A stretch of 43,813 nucleotides of DNA, taken from positions 1 through 43,813 of the forward strand of contig VFFB01000007.1 in the NCBI GenBank assembly GCA_018882585.1, written 5' to 3'. The position numbers and the translations under genes were made by a program. The notes beneath the pieces were generated by a model. The model was not told the DNA's origin. It did not search any database and saw only the letters and a list, made by a program, of their open reading frames with translations. Source of the DNA: Candidatus Kapaibacterium sp. GTDB taxonomy: Bacteria > Bacteroidota > Ignavibacteria > Kapaibacteriales > Kapaibacteriaceae. This document shows positions 23,964 to 33,792 of this stretch, in pieces. The stretch's first letter is position 1. Every line of letters begins with the position of its first letter.

Positions 23964-26158
23964 CAGTCTTCTCTCCGTTTCGTAGCCTTGGCCGGTGTGG
24001 GAGGTTCTGTGGGGGGCGCCGTGCCGGAAGCCGGCGGCGCGTCCGAGATCTCTTCGGAAGGTGGGTTCAACAACTGATCGACCGAAACGGTATCCGTTGA
24101 ATCCCGATACACGGCAAACGTCGTCTGCCGATACCGGTTCGACGGATCGGCATACACCTTGCCCATCAGACGTCCCCAGATGGGGGCCGCTGCGCGACCG
24201 CCCTGACCGTAGTCGCCCGTGAATTGGATACGTCGATCATCGAAGCCAACCCAAACGCCACAGGCAAGCTGCGGCGTGATACCAACGAACCATGCATCGG
24301 CAAAGTCGTTCGTTGTGCCTGTCTTTCCGGCTGCGTCATGCTTGTAGAAGCGACGGATGTTCGAGGCTGTGCCGCCGTCGACGACGCCGCGCATCAGCGA
24401 GATCATCGTTGACGCAACATGCGGGTCGATTGCATCACTCACGGTCTTGGGAAGGCGCGCCTCGTACAGGATGTTGCCCATGCGGTCTTCGATGCGGGTG
24501 ATGGCAGCCGATGGAACAGAGACGCCTTGGTTACCAAAGGCGGCGTAGGCCGACGTCATTTCCAGCGGAGAAACTTCGCCTGCACCCAGCGCCAGCGCCG
24601 GTACCGGGATAAGACTTGACGTGATGCCAAGGCGTTGACAAAGGTTGACGACCTTCGACGGTGATGTGTGCTCGGTGATCAGGCGCGCAGCCACGCTGTT
24701 CGTCGAGAACTTGAGTGCCGTCCGAAGCGAGATCGGTCCACCGTTCTTGGACGTACCCTGCGGAGCCCATACTTCGCCGGTCTCGGGATTGGTGTAGCTG
24801 AAGGGACCGCTCTCGATCATCGTTTCGGCGGTCAGACCATTCTCGAGTGCCGAGGCATAGACAAAGGGTTTGAACGACGAGCCGGGCTGTCGCTTGATCT
24901 GCGTGACGTGGTTGAGCGAATAGCGGGAACCTGTGGCACGCATGCTGCGCGGAGAGCCACCTACCATGGCAAGGATGGCTCCTGTGTGCGGGTCAAGCAC
25001 AACAAGGCCCACCTGAATCGTTGTGGCATCCTTGCGGACACTATCAACGAAGTCCTTGTCTTGCCGTAGGCGTTGGACGATGCGTTTGCGTTCTTCGGCC
25101 GAGGCATTGATATACTCGGGGCGTCGCGAAGCCGCCTTCGTTATCAGGGACATCAGCAGGTCGTTCCGGCCGCGCCACGACCATGTCCGATCGAACATCT
25201 CCTGATACTCGGCAAGGTGTTCCGCTACCGCTTCGTTGGCGTATCGCTGTATCTGCGAATTGATCGTTGTGTGAATGATCAAGCCATCGCGATACAGGTC
25301 GTAATCCTTGATGCGGTCACTCGTTTCGCCATCGCGACTGAGCTGACGTCGAACCATTTCGACGAAGTGCGGGGCGATGCCGCGACGTACTTCGCGGGGC
25401 GACGGCTTCGTGAGCGGCTCGGCAACGGCACGCGTCCATGCCGCGTCATCCAAGTAGTCTTCGTCGTGCATCATTCCAAGGATCAGGTTGCGTCGCTCGA
25501 CACCTTGCTCGTCATCCGAAGCATACTTGTACGGATTCTTGAACAGACCCACCAGGTAGGCACATTCTGCTGCCGTCAGATCCATGGGCTGTTTGTTGAA
25601 GTAGACCTGTGCTGCCACCCGAATACCGTATGCACCGCGACCATAGTAAACCGTATTAGCATACAGTTCAAGGATCTCGTTCTTGGTATACGTCCGCTCG
25701 ATCTGAATTGCCGTCCACGCCTCGCGGATCTTGCGCGCCAGCGTCTGCTCCTGCGTGAAGAACAGGTTGCGTGCCAGCTGTTGCGTGATCGTGGATGCTC
25801 CCTCGCGGGTACGCATGGCAAAAACGTTCTTGACGGCAGCCTTCAGGATGCGCATCGTGTGAACGCCCCAATGGTCACGGAATGCCCTGTCTTCGGTAGC
25901 GACAAGTGCATGGATGAAGTGCTGCGGGATCGAGTCGTACGGAGCGTATGTGCGCCGGGTGATGGCAAAGTGCTCCAGCAGCACGCCGTCGGCACTGAAG
26001 ACCTGCGTGGCAAGTTCCTGTGGGGGATTCTCGAGCTGTTCCAGCGTTGGCATGTTATCGTCGTTGATCACGACCACGACGTAGAGAAAGACGACGGCCA
26101 GCAGCCCAAGAAAGCCGATGATCAGCCAACGCATGTATGGGGGGAGCTGATTGATCAT
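23963..26158 (-). CDS. Class A penicillin-binding protein (PBP1A-type)
   Basis: The 731-residue protein has an N-terminal membrane anchor (WLIIGFLGLLAVVFLYVVVV), a GT51 glycosyltransferase domain with the catalytic Glu90 in TEDRAFRDHWG and the motifs GASTITQQLARN and ELYANTVYYGRGAYGI, and a transpeptidase domain with S427xxK430 (GSSFKP), S485TN and K612TGTT. It therefore polymerises lipid II and cross-links peptidoglycan on the outer face of the inner membrane. The C-terminal ~50 residues are a Pro/Ala/Thr-rich tail ending in KATKRRED. It overlaps the OmpA-family gene by four bases and the FAH gene by one. Confidence 0.95.
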   Translation of the reverse strand: MINQLPPYMRWLIIGFLGLLAVVFLYVVVVINDDNMPTLEQLENPPQELATQVFSADGVLLEHFAITRRTYAPYDSIPQHFIHALVATEDRAFRDHWGVHTMRILKAAVKNVFAMRTREGASTITQQLARNLFFTQEQTLARKIREAWTAIQIERTYTKNEILELYANTVYYGRGAYGIRVAAQVYFNKQPMDLTAAECAYLVGLFKNPYKYASDDEQGVERRNLILGMMHDEDYLDDAAWTRAVAEPLTKPSPREVRRGIAPHFVEMVRRQLSRDGETSDRIKDYDLYRDGLIIHTTINSQIQRYANEAVAEHLAEYQEMFDRTWSWRGRNDLLMSLITKAASRRPEYINASAEERKRIVQRLRQDKDFVDSVRKDATTIQVGLVVLDPHTGAILAMVGGSPRSMRATGSRYSLNHVTQIKRQPGSSFKPFVYASALENGLTAETMIESGPFSYTNPETGEVWAPQGTSKNGGPISLRTALKFSTNSVAARLITEHTSPSKVVNLCQRLGITSSLIPVPALALGAGEVSPLEMTSAYAAFGNQGVSVPSAAITRIEDRMGNILYEARLPKTVSDAIDPHVASTMISLMRGVVDGGTASNIRRFYKHDAAGKTGTTNDFADAWFVGITPQLACGVWVGFDDRRIQFTGDYGQGGRAAAPIWGRLMGKVYADPSNRYRQTTFAVYRDSTDTVSVDQLLNPPSEEISDAPPASGTAPPTEPPTPAKATKRRED

Positions 26159-27750
26159 TCCTGCATCACCTTCACAAGTTCGACGCGCCGAGCGCGTTTT
26201 CGCCAGAGGTCGGTCGATTCGGTTGGTCGCCGCTCGGGCAGTTCACGTTCACCTGCAGAGCGTCCCTCCAGCAGGGTGCGTTGCACGCCGCGCTGTACCA
26301 ACTGGTCGATCACGAAGTCGACGCGTTGACGTCCTAGCACCATGTTCTTCGCGTCGGTATCAACGTCGTCCGTATGTCCCGTCAGGATAAGCCGCCGCAG
26401 CCGCATACCGCTTGCCAGCACGTTTGCCGCAAGCAGGTCGATGTCTGTTGTCCACTGCTGCGACGTTTCATTGCCGTTCGAGTCGAGGGTCATGTCGTAC
26501 GGGGCATCAAAAACAGACGTTGGAAAGTTCACGCGCAGAACGAACACGGTTGGCAGGCGGAGAGGCTGATCAAGGTTTACCGTCATTCCCGCGCTCGAGC
26601 CTGGCATTGTAGTATCGAAACTGTCGTAAAACAGATCCTTGGCCTGCGATGTCACCGTCAGCGGCGTTTCGACTGGAACAACGAGACTGTACCGCCCGGC
26701 AGTGTCGGTTCGGGACGTGGCCACCACGGTCTTGGTCTGGCTATTGGTGGCGCGCACGTCGGCATCAACGACGGGTGTGCTGGTCTGATCGTTCAGGACG
26801 GTTCCCATCAGCACGGTCGTGCGCTCCGTTGCGGGCTCGAACGTACGAACCGGTTCGGTTGGGACGTTGGGCTGCAGATCTGTCTCGACCGCATGTTCAG
26901 TGCTGTGGTGGACGGCGATATCGGACGTGTACGACACGTACACATCCATGTCGGTTCTATCACGCCGGTTCGACGTGATGTAGACGCTATCACCGATGAT
27001 CACCGGAAACAGGTCGTCGGCAGCTGAATTGATGGGGCGTCCAAGATTCGTTGGTGCTTCGACGACCACCGAATCGATTCCGTCGGCCGATGCAACCACC
27101 CGAAGCGCAGTGCGCATGGCGTCGTACCCGCCAAGTGTGGCATGTCCGGCTGATGCGAAGTACAGCATCGACGTGGTGGCATCGTAGAACGGCGACAGTT
27201 CGTCGCAGGCCGTATTCACAGCCGTCAGCGGCCGTGGCGACGTCCACTGCCCCCTTGTCTGCACAACATACCATAGATCTGTGCCACCAACCGAGCCCGG
27301 ACGTTCGGATGCGTACACCATGAGCGTCGGTGTCACGAGCGTGGGATGTCCGTCCCAATACGGCGCCATCGAAAACGGCAATCGCAGCGGGCCACTGTTA
27401 GAGAACGTCACCACATCGGCATCGCCGATAACACTGCCGGGAAGGACCGCTGTTCCGTATGCCGTGCGTGACGACTGTTGCGTGATTCCTGCAAACGTAT
27501 TGCCACGCAACGTGTCGCCCGAAAACAGATCTTCGACACCGGGTTTCGAGAGCGATCGTACCGGCACCATGGACCACGTTGCCGACAGCATGCCCGGACC
27601 CGTGTACGGCATTGATCGGCATTCCGGCGGCGGTGGTGGTAGGGGGCAAGGAGCCGCCGAACGTTGGATCGGTAAGGGTATGCATGACGGTAGCACGCCT
27701 GCGGCGAGTACGCATGCGATCCGAAGCATCGTCGAAACGGCAGAAGTCAT
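26155..27750 (-). CDS. OmpA-family lipoprotein with PD40-like and regulatory-like domains
   Basis: A 531-residue exported protein. The signal sequence MLRIACVLAAGVLPSC ends in a probable lipobox. Residues ~80-300 contain WD40-like/PD40 propeller segments (VYASERPGSVGGTDLW, LYFASAGHATLGGYDAM, VYITSNRRDRTDMDVY). Residues ~320-400 form a carboxypeptidase-regulatory-like domain (MGTVLNDQTSTPVVDADV). The C-terminus is an OmpA domain with the peptidoglycan-binding signature TGHTDDVDTDAKNMVLGRQRV in outline (Asp and Arg that bind meso-diaminopimelate). The PD40/CRD/OmpA order resembles PorE of the T9SS but lacks its N-terminal TPR. An in-frame ATG eight codons later is an alternative start. It overlaps PBP1A by four bases. 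Confidence 0.82.
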   Translation of the reverse strand: MTSAVSTMLRIACVLAAGVLPSCIPLPIQRSAAPCPLPPPPPECRSMPYTGPGMLSATWSMVPVRSLSKPGVEDLFSGDTLRGNTFAGITQQSSRTAYGTAVLPGSVIGDADVVTFSNSGPLRLPFSMAPYWDGHPTLVTPTLMVYASERPGSVGGTDLWYVVQTRGQWTSPRPLTAVNTACDELSPFYDATTSMLYFASAGHATLGGYDAMRTALRVVASADGIDSVVVEAPTNLGRPINSAADDLFPVIIGDSVYITSNRRDRTDMDVYVSYTSDIAVHHSTEHAVETDLQPNVPTEPVRTFEPATERTTVLMGTVLNDQTSTPVVDADVRATNSQTKTVVATSRTDTAGRYSLVVPVETPLTVTSQAKDLFYDSFDTTMPGSSAGMTVNLDQPLRLPTVFVLRVNFPTSVFDAPYDMTLDSNGNETSQQWTTDIDLLAANVLASGMRLRRLILTGHTDDVDTDAKNMVLGRQRVDFVIDQLVQRGVQRTLLEGRSAGERELPERRPTESTDLWRKRARRVELVKVMQE

Positions 27751-28362
27751 CTACCCGGTCAGGTCGGAGCGAAATGGAACGTCATGATCGACGGCATCTG
27801 CCAGCAGGATCTGATACACGGCATCGCTGACCTCGATTGCGCCGAGCGAGGCCGTAAACGGATTGATGTATTGTGTATCAAGCAGACGGAAGCCGTTTGC
27901 ACGCAATATGGCGACCAGATGCGCAAAGGCCACCTTCGACGCGTCGGATTCGACCGAAAACATTGATTCGCCGAAGAAGGCCGCGCCGATATGAACGCCA
28001 TACAGACCGCCAACAAGCTTACCGTTGCGCCAGGTCTCGATGCTATGGGCTATGCCAAGTTCGTGCAGGCCGATGTAGGCATCTACGATCTCAGGGCTGA
28101 TCCAGGTATCGTCGCGTTGTGCGCAGGCGTGGATCACGTCGCTGAAGGCCGTATCGATGGTGACGGAAAAGACATGACGTTGGATCACCTTCCGGAGCGA
28201 CTTCGAGATCGTTACGCCATCAAGCGGAATGATCGCGCGCGGATCTGGCCGATGCCACAGCACTTCGTGCGTGTCGGCGTCGGCCATGGGGAAGAAGCCA
28301 TGGCGATAGCCGATGATCAGCATATCGGGAACAATGACGCTGTCGGAACGGGAGTCGTCCAT
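27751..28362 (-). CDS. aat: Leucyl/phenylalanyl-tRNA-protein transferase
   Basis: The 203-residue product is a full-length Aat. Motifs are GYRHGFFPM, VLWHRPDPRAIIPL, SIETWRNGKLVGGLYGV in outline, GAAFFGESMFS and RLLDTQYINPF. Aat adds Leu or Phe from charged tRNA to proteins with N-terminal Arg or Lys, marking them for ClpAP/ClpS degradation. The stop (TAG) is directly followed by the ATG of the OmpA-family gene with no gap, and the trmB stop lies 3 bp upstream, so the gene sits inside the minus-strand run. Confidence 0.95.
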   Translation of the reverse strand: MDDSRSDSVIVPDMLIIGYRHGFFPMADADTHEVLWHRPDPRAIIPLDGVTISKSLRKVIQRHVFSVTIDTAFSDVIHACAQRDDTWISPEIVDAYIGLHELGIAHSIETWRNGKLVGGLYGVHIGAAFFGESMFSVESDASKVAFAHLVAILRANGFRLLDTQYINPFTASLGAIEVSDAVYQILLADAVDHDVPFRSDLTG

Positions 28363-28365
28363 ACC

Positions 28366-29004
28366 TCAGGTTGCCACGGCCATGTACTGCACGTAGGGGA
28401 TCGCCTTCCGATCGCAGAACATCTGCTGGTCGGTCCGGAAGGGAAATGGCCACGCCTCTCTGTCGACGATCCTGAAGCCGGCGTGCGCAGACAGCACCTC
28501 ACGTTGATACGCATCCACGTCGGGACGGTCCGTGGCCAGATACAGGCATCCGCCCGGGATCAATACGCGGCGCACCTCGTCCAGAAACGCCGACGTGAAT
28601 GCCCGGCGCTTGGCATGGCGTTTTTTCGGCCAAGGGTCGGGGAAGAGATACGTGGCATACCGGATAGACCCTTCGGCGATCCATGGCAGACCGTTTGCCA
28701 TTGTATACCACAGGGCAAAGGCATTGGCAATACCTTCGCCCCTTATCACCTCGTTGGTATACGTGGTGAGCATGCGGCGGACCTCGATGCCCAGAATATT
28801 GATGTTGGGGAACGTAAGTGCATGATGCAGCAAGAACGTACCACGTCCGCTCCCGATGTCCAGCACCTCGGCCGCGCGTCCATTTCCGAACCACGACGTC
28901 CAGTCGGCCTGCTCCACCACAGGCGGATACCACGACGGAGTGATCACCTGGCGGCTGGCCGGCATGTATAGCTGAGGGCTCACATGATGCCGGACGCGCG
29001 GCAT
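28366..29004 (-). CDS. trmB: tRNA (guanine-N7-)-methyltransferase
   Basis: A 212-residue SAM-dependent methyltransferase of the TrmB family. The SAM site is VLDIGSGRGTFLLHHA, followed by NILGIEVRRM, and the family signature YLFPDPWPKKRHAKRR in outline, which binds the target guanine, is intact. It makes m7G46 in the variable loop of tRNAs. The ATG at 29004 (MPRVRHHV) is preferred over 29028 because a -7-like element at 29032-29039 would place transcription start near 29026. It is the first gene of the nine-gene minus-strand run. Confidence 0.93.
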   Translation of the reverse strand: MPRVRHHVSPQLYMPASRQVITPSWYPPVVEQADWTSWFGNGRAAEVLDIGSGRGTFLLHHALTFPNINILGIEVRRMLTTYTNEVIRGEGIANAFALWYTMANGLPWIAEGSIRYATYLFPDPWPKKRHAKRRAFTSAFLDEVRRVLIPGGCLYLATDRPDVDAYQREVLSAHAGFRIVDREAWPFPFRTDQQMFCDRKAIPYVQYMAVAT

Positions 29005-29031
29005 CGGATACTTTCGCGAATCGATCATCTA

Positions 29032-29039
29032 CAAAACTA
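29032..29039 (-). promoter_or_regulatory. Candidate -7 element for trmB and the minus-strand run
   Basis: The minus strand reads TAGTTTTG, an exact TAnnTTTG match, 28 nt before the ATG at 29004. No clear TTG stands at the -33 distance. Confidence 0.35.
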
Positions 29040-29102
29040 TATCGAGAGCTGGTTCAGGTCGACTTTGTATATTCGCGGTTCTTATGTCCTGCCGTTTGGT
29101 TT

Positions 29103-29107
29103 GGAGG
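29103..29107 (+). promoter_or_regulatory. Ribosome binding site deciding the TTG start of secD
   Basis: GGAGG is a full Shine-Dalgarno core spaced five bases from TTG 29113, which makes this non-ATG start credible and rules out the ORF's earlier GTG/ATG-type starts. Confidence 0.75.
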
Positions 29108-29112
29108 AATTC

Positions 29113-31158
29113 TTGAAGAAAAGAGTGCTGAGCAGAGACCTGCTCATAATCCTGCCCTTGTTGGCTGCCGGCTACCTCATGTGGCCGACCTATCGCTATT
29201 ACCAGCTCGACAAGGAGCGTACCGCCATCATGGGGGACTCCGTTGCGCTGGAGAACTGGGACCGTGCCAATGGCGAGGCCTTTGATGTTGCCCGAAACGG
29301 CCGTATCAAGCTGGGCCTTGACCTCCGTGGGGGCATGTACGTAACGCTCGAAGTGGACGTTCTGAAGCTGATCGAAGAATCGGCCGACGAGCAGAGTACC
29401 ATGGGCGACGACGTGTTCCAACGCGTGGTAGACAAGACACGGAAGGAGACGGACAACACCGATCTTGACGTGCTGGAGGTCTTCCTGAAGAACTTCCGCG
29501 CCGAGAATCGCTCGTTGCTGCAGTACTTCACGGTCGCCGACGCCACGGATGTGACCGAAGAGGCCGTCGAGAAGAAGCTGCGTCGTAACGTCGACGAAGC
29601 CATCGACCAGGCCTTGGAGGTCATCAAGCAGCGTATCAACAAGTTCCAAGTCTCCGAAGCCCAGATCAACAAGCAGGGTGCGCGTCGTATCGTGCTGGAA
29701 CTGCCTGACGTGAAGGACGAGAAGGAGATCCGCAACCTGTTGCAGACCACAGCTCGTCTGGAGTTCAACCGCGTGATCATGGGCAAGGATCTTGTTCGTG
29801 CCTTCATGGGGGTCGATCAGGTGCTGCGTGGCGGAGCGGTCGTTGCCGATACTGCTGCGGCCGACACGACGGCGATGGATTCGACGGCTGCTGTCAAGGA
29901 CAGCACCGCCGTTGCTTCTGCCGACAGCGCCAAGGTTGATACGGCGAAGAAAGCCTCGGACTCCTCGGCGAAGAATCCCTACGCCGGCCTGAGCGATGAC
30001 GAAGTGCGTCGCCGCTACCGCAAGGATCACCCCTTCACGTCGATGCTGGCATCCTTTGTGATCGCCAATGAGCGTCTGCAACCGTTCGACTTTGTGGGCA
30101 AGACGCTGAACGATTTCCCGGATGCAGAGTACCGCTTCCTTGTCGACGACAAGAACGTCGACCGTCTGGCCCGCATGCTGGAGCGTCCCGAAGTGCGTCG
30201 CGCCATGCCGATCGACATGCAGGTGCTGATCGGTGCCAAGCCCGACGAGTTCTATGCCAAGCAGCAGGTCACGCTCTTCGACGTCTATGGCGTTTCGCGC
30301 GAGCCTCTGCTGACGGGTGACGTGATCGAAGAGGCGTATCCGAGTTTCGACCCTGCGTCGACGCTGCCCGTTGTGAACATGAGCATGAATGCTGACGGTG
30401 CAGAGCGTTGGGCAGCCATCACGGGTGCCAACATCGGCAAGCGTATCGCCATCGTGCTTGACGGACGTGTCTACTCGGCACCGGTCGTCCAAGGCCGTAT
30501 CCCGAATGGTAACTCGCAGATCTCCGGCATGTCCGGTGCTGAAGAAGCAAACGTGCTGGCCGTCGTCCTGAAGGCAGGCGCCCTCAAGGCACCGGTCAAG
30601 ATCATCGAAGAGCGGATCGTGGGTCCGTCCCTTGGTGAAGACTCCATTCGCCGCGGTGTGACGTCGAGTCTTATCTCGTTCGTCCTGATCGTGCTGTTCA
30701 TGCTGGTGTATTACGCCCTTGGTGGCGGTATCGCCGACATTGCACTGCTCATGAACGTGATGCTGATGATCGCCATTCTTGCCGGCTTCGGCGGAACGCT
30801 GACGCTTCCCGGTATCGCCGGTATCATTCTGTCGGTGGCCATGGCCGTCGACGCCAACATCCTTGTGTTCGAGCGTATTCGCGAGGAGCTGGCCATGGGC
30901 AAGACCCTGCGGCAGTCCATCGACCAAGGATTTGGTAAGGCCATGAGCGCCATCATCGACTCCAACTTGACCAACGTTCTCTCGGGTATCGTGCTCTACT
31001 TCCTGGGTACCGGACCGGTCAAAGGCTTTGCCGTCACGCTGATCATCGGTGTGCTGACAACGATGTTCACGGCTGTGCTTGTTTCCCGCGCCATGTTCGA
31101 GCTTATCGCTGCAGGCGGCGCAACCACGTTCAACTTCGGCCAACGCAAGACGGCTTGA
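29113..31158 (+). CDS. secD: Protein translocase subunit SecD
   Basis: The 681-residue product has an N-terminal membrane helix, then GRIKLGLDLRGGMYVTLEV in outline (the conserved SecD motif), a large periplasmic region and five C-terminal helices with VYSAPVVQGRI, MAVDANILVFERIREE and FGKAMSAIIDSNLTN. With SecF it uses the proton-motive force to pull exported proteins from SecYEG. The start is TTG at 29113 with a strong GGAGG (29103-29107) five bases upstream; the frame also opens at 28984 but that part overlaps the divergent trmB promoter. Residues ~242-288 form an Ala/Asp/Ser/Thr-rich low-complexity insert in the first periplasmic domain. secF follows after 23 bp. Confidence 0.95.
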   Translation: MKKRVLSRDLLIILPLLAAGYLMWPTYRYYQLDKERTAIMGDSVALENWDRANGEAFDVARNGRIKLGLDLRGGMYVTLEVDVLKLIEESADEQSTMGDDVFQRVVDKTRKETDNTDLDVLEVFLKNFRAENRSLLQYFTVADATDVTEEAVEKKLRRNVDEAIDQALEVIKQRINKFQVSEAQINKQGARRIVLELPDVKDEKEIRNLLQTTARLEFNRVIMGKDLVRAFMGVDQVLRGGAVVADTAAADTTAMDSTAAVKDSTAVASADSAKVDTAKKASDSSAKNPYAGLSDDEVRRRYRKDHPFTSMLASFVIANERLQPFDFVGKTLNDFPDAEYRFLVDDKNVDRLARMLERPEVRRAMPIDMQVLIGAKPDEFYAKQQVTLFDVYGVSREPLLTGDVIEEAYPSFDPASTLPVVNMSMNADGAERWAAITGANIGKRIAIVLDGRVYSAPVVQGRIPNGNSQISGMSGAEEANVLAVVLKAGALKAPVKIIEERIVGPSLGEDSIRRGVTSSLISFVLIVLFMLVYYALGGGIADIALLMNVMLMIAILAGFGGTLTLPGIAGIILSVAMAVDANILVFERIREELAMGKTLRQSIDQGFGKAMSAIIDSNLTNVLSGIVLYFLGTGPVKGFAVTLIIGVLTTMFTAVLVSRAMFELIAAGGATTFNFGQRKTA

Positions 31159-31181
31159 TCACCTAGAGGAACTGAAGCACC

Positions 31182-32123
31182 ATGGATCTGATCAAAAAAA
31201 CCAACATCGACTTTGTATCGAAGCGCTCTGTCTTCTTTCGCGCATCGATCATCATCAACGTCGTGGGCCTTGTGTTGGTCGCCATCTTCGGCGTCAAGCT
31301 TGGTATCGACTTTACGGGTGGTACCGAAGTCGCTGTCGCGATCAAGGGCGGAAACGTGACCACCGATGATGTCCGCGCTTCAATGGCGGCCATTGGCTAC
31401 GGCGGCGGCGAGATCAAGAGCTTTGGCCAGGAAGGCCAGTATCTGATCCGCGTGGGCGAGTCCGGTCAGGGTACGACCGTTTCTGCCAAGATCATGACCC
31501 AGCTCGGTACGTCGTTTGCCGGTAAAGAGGTAGTGCTGCTGCAGTCGCAGAAGATCGATGCAAAGATCTCCAGCGAGCTTGCATTGCAGTCGACGATCGC
31601 TCTGATCGTCGCCTTCGTCATCATGCTGCTGTACGTCGCATTCCGTTTCGAATTCGTCTACGGACTTGGCGCCATCATTGGTCTGCTGCACGACGTGCTG
31701 ATGGCATTTGTGATCTCGGCATTGTTCGACAAGCTTGGCATTGTGAACCTGGAGTTCAACATCAACTCGGTTGCCGCATATCTGACCATCCTTGGTTACT
31801 CCATCAACGATGCCGTTGTGGTGTTCGACCGTATCCGCGAGAATCGCGACAAGCACAAGGGTCTCGCGCTGTCCGACCTGATCAACCACTCGCTGAACGA
31901 GACGCTCAGCCGTACGATCATTACGGGTGTGTCGGTGCTGGCGGCATTGCTCGTGCTCGTGTTCTTTGGCGGCGACGTGCTGGAAGGTTTTGCCTTTACG
32001 ATGTTTGTCGGCATCGTGGTTGGCACGTATTCGTCGATCTACATCTCTTCGTCCTTCGTGATCTGGTATACCGACCGTGTCAAGCACAAGATTGTCGGTA
32101 CCGTCCACACCGAGAAGGCATAA
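31182..32123 (+). CDS. secF: Protein translocase subunit SecF
   Basis: A 313-residue membrane protein. It has an N-terminal helix, GIDFTGGTEVAVAI (conserved SecF motif), a small periplasmic domain and five helices with GYSINDAVVVFDRIREN and LNETLSRTIITG, both SecF signatures. It forms SecDF with the preceding SecD. AGAGGA lies about 12 bases before the ATG. The TAA stop is immediately followed by the start region of the STAS gene, so the four genes to 33733 are probably one operon. Confidence 0.95.
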   Translation: MDLIKKTNIDFVSKRSVFFRASIIINVVGLVLVAIFGVKLGIDFTGGTEVAVAIKGGNVTTDDVRASMAAIGYGGGEIKSFGQEGQYLIRVGESGQGTTVSAKIMTQLGTSFAGKEVVLLQSQKIDAKISSELALQSTIALIVAFVIMLLYVAFRFEFVYGLGAIIGLLHDVLMAFVISALFDKLGIVNLEFNINSVAAYLTILGYSINDAVVVFDRIRENRDKHKGLALSDLINHSLNETLSRTIITGVSVLAALLVLVFFGGDVLEGFAFTMFVGIVVGTYSSIYISSSFVIWYTDRVKHKIVGTVHTEKA

Positions 32124-32126
32124 GGA

Positions 32127-33733
<1,607 letters not shown>

Positions 33734-33752
33734 TCCCTGGCCCCTGAACCGC

Positions 33753-33766
33753 GGAGTTGCAACTCC
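33753..33766. other. 14-bp perfect palindrome downstream of purA
   Basis: GGAGTTGCAACTCC is self-complementary (5-bp stem with a TGCA loop if folded) and is followed by CAAGTCTTTTC. It may be a weak terminator for the secDF-STAS-purA operon or an operator for the next gene, whose ATG is 27 bp further. Confidence 0.4.
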
Positions 33767-33792
33767 CAAGTCTTTTCGTATGTTCAGGCGAC

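Noticed and set aside
28984-29112. Upstream extension of secD
   Set aside because: It overlaps the start of divergent trmB, and the TTG at 29113 has a strong GGAGG and begins at the typical SecD N-terminal helix.
29029-29112. A tRNA gene in the trmB-secD gap
   Set aside because: The GGTTC-like piece near 29051 lacks a matching acceptor stem, anticodon arm or length of a tRNA.
29029-31143. 704-codon open frame antisense to secD
   Set aside because: SecD motifs on the plus strand are unmistakable; the antisense product is low-complexity and has no recognisable motif.
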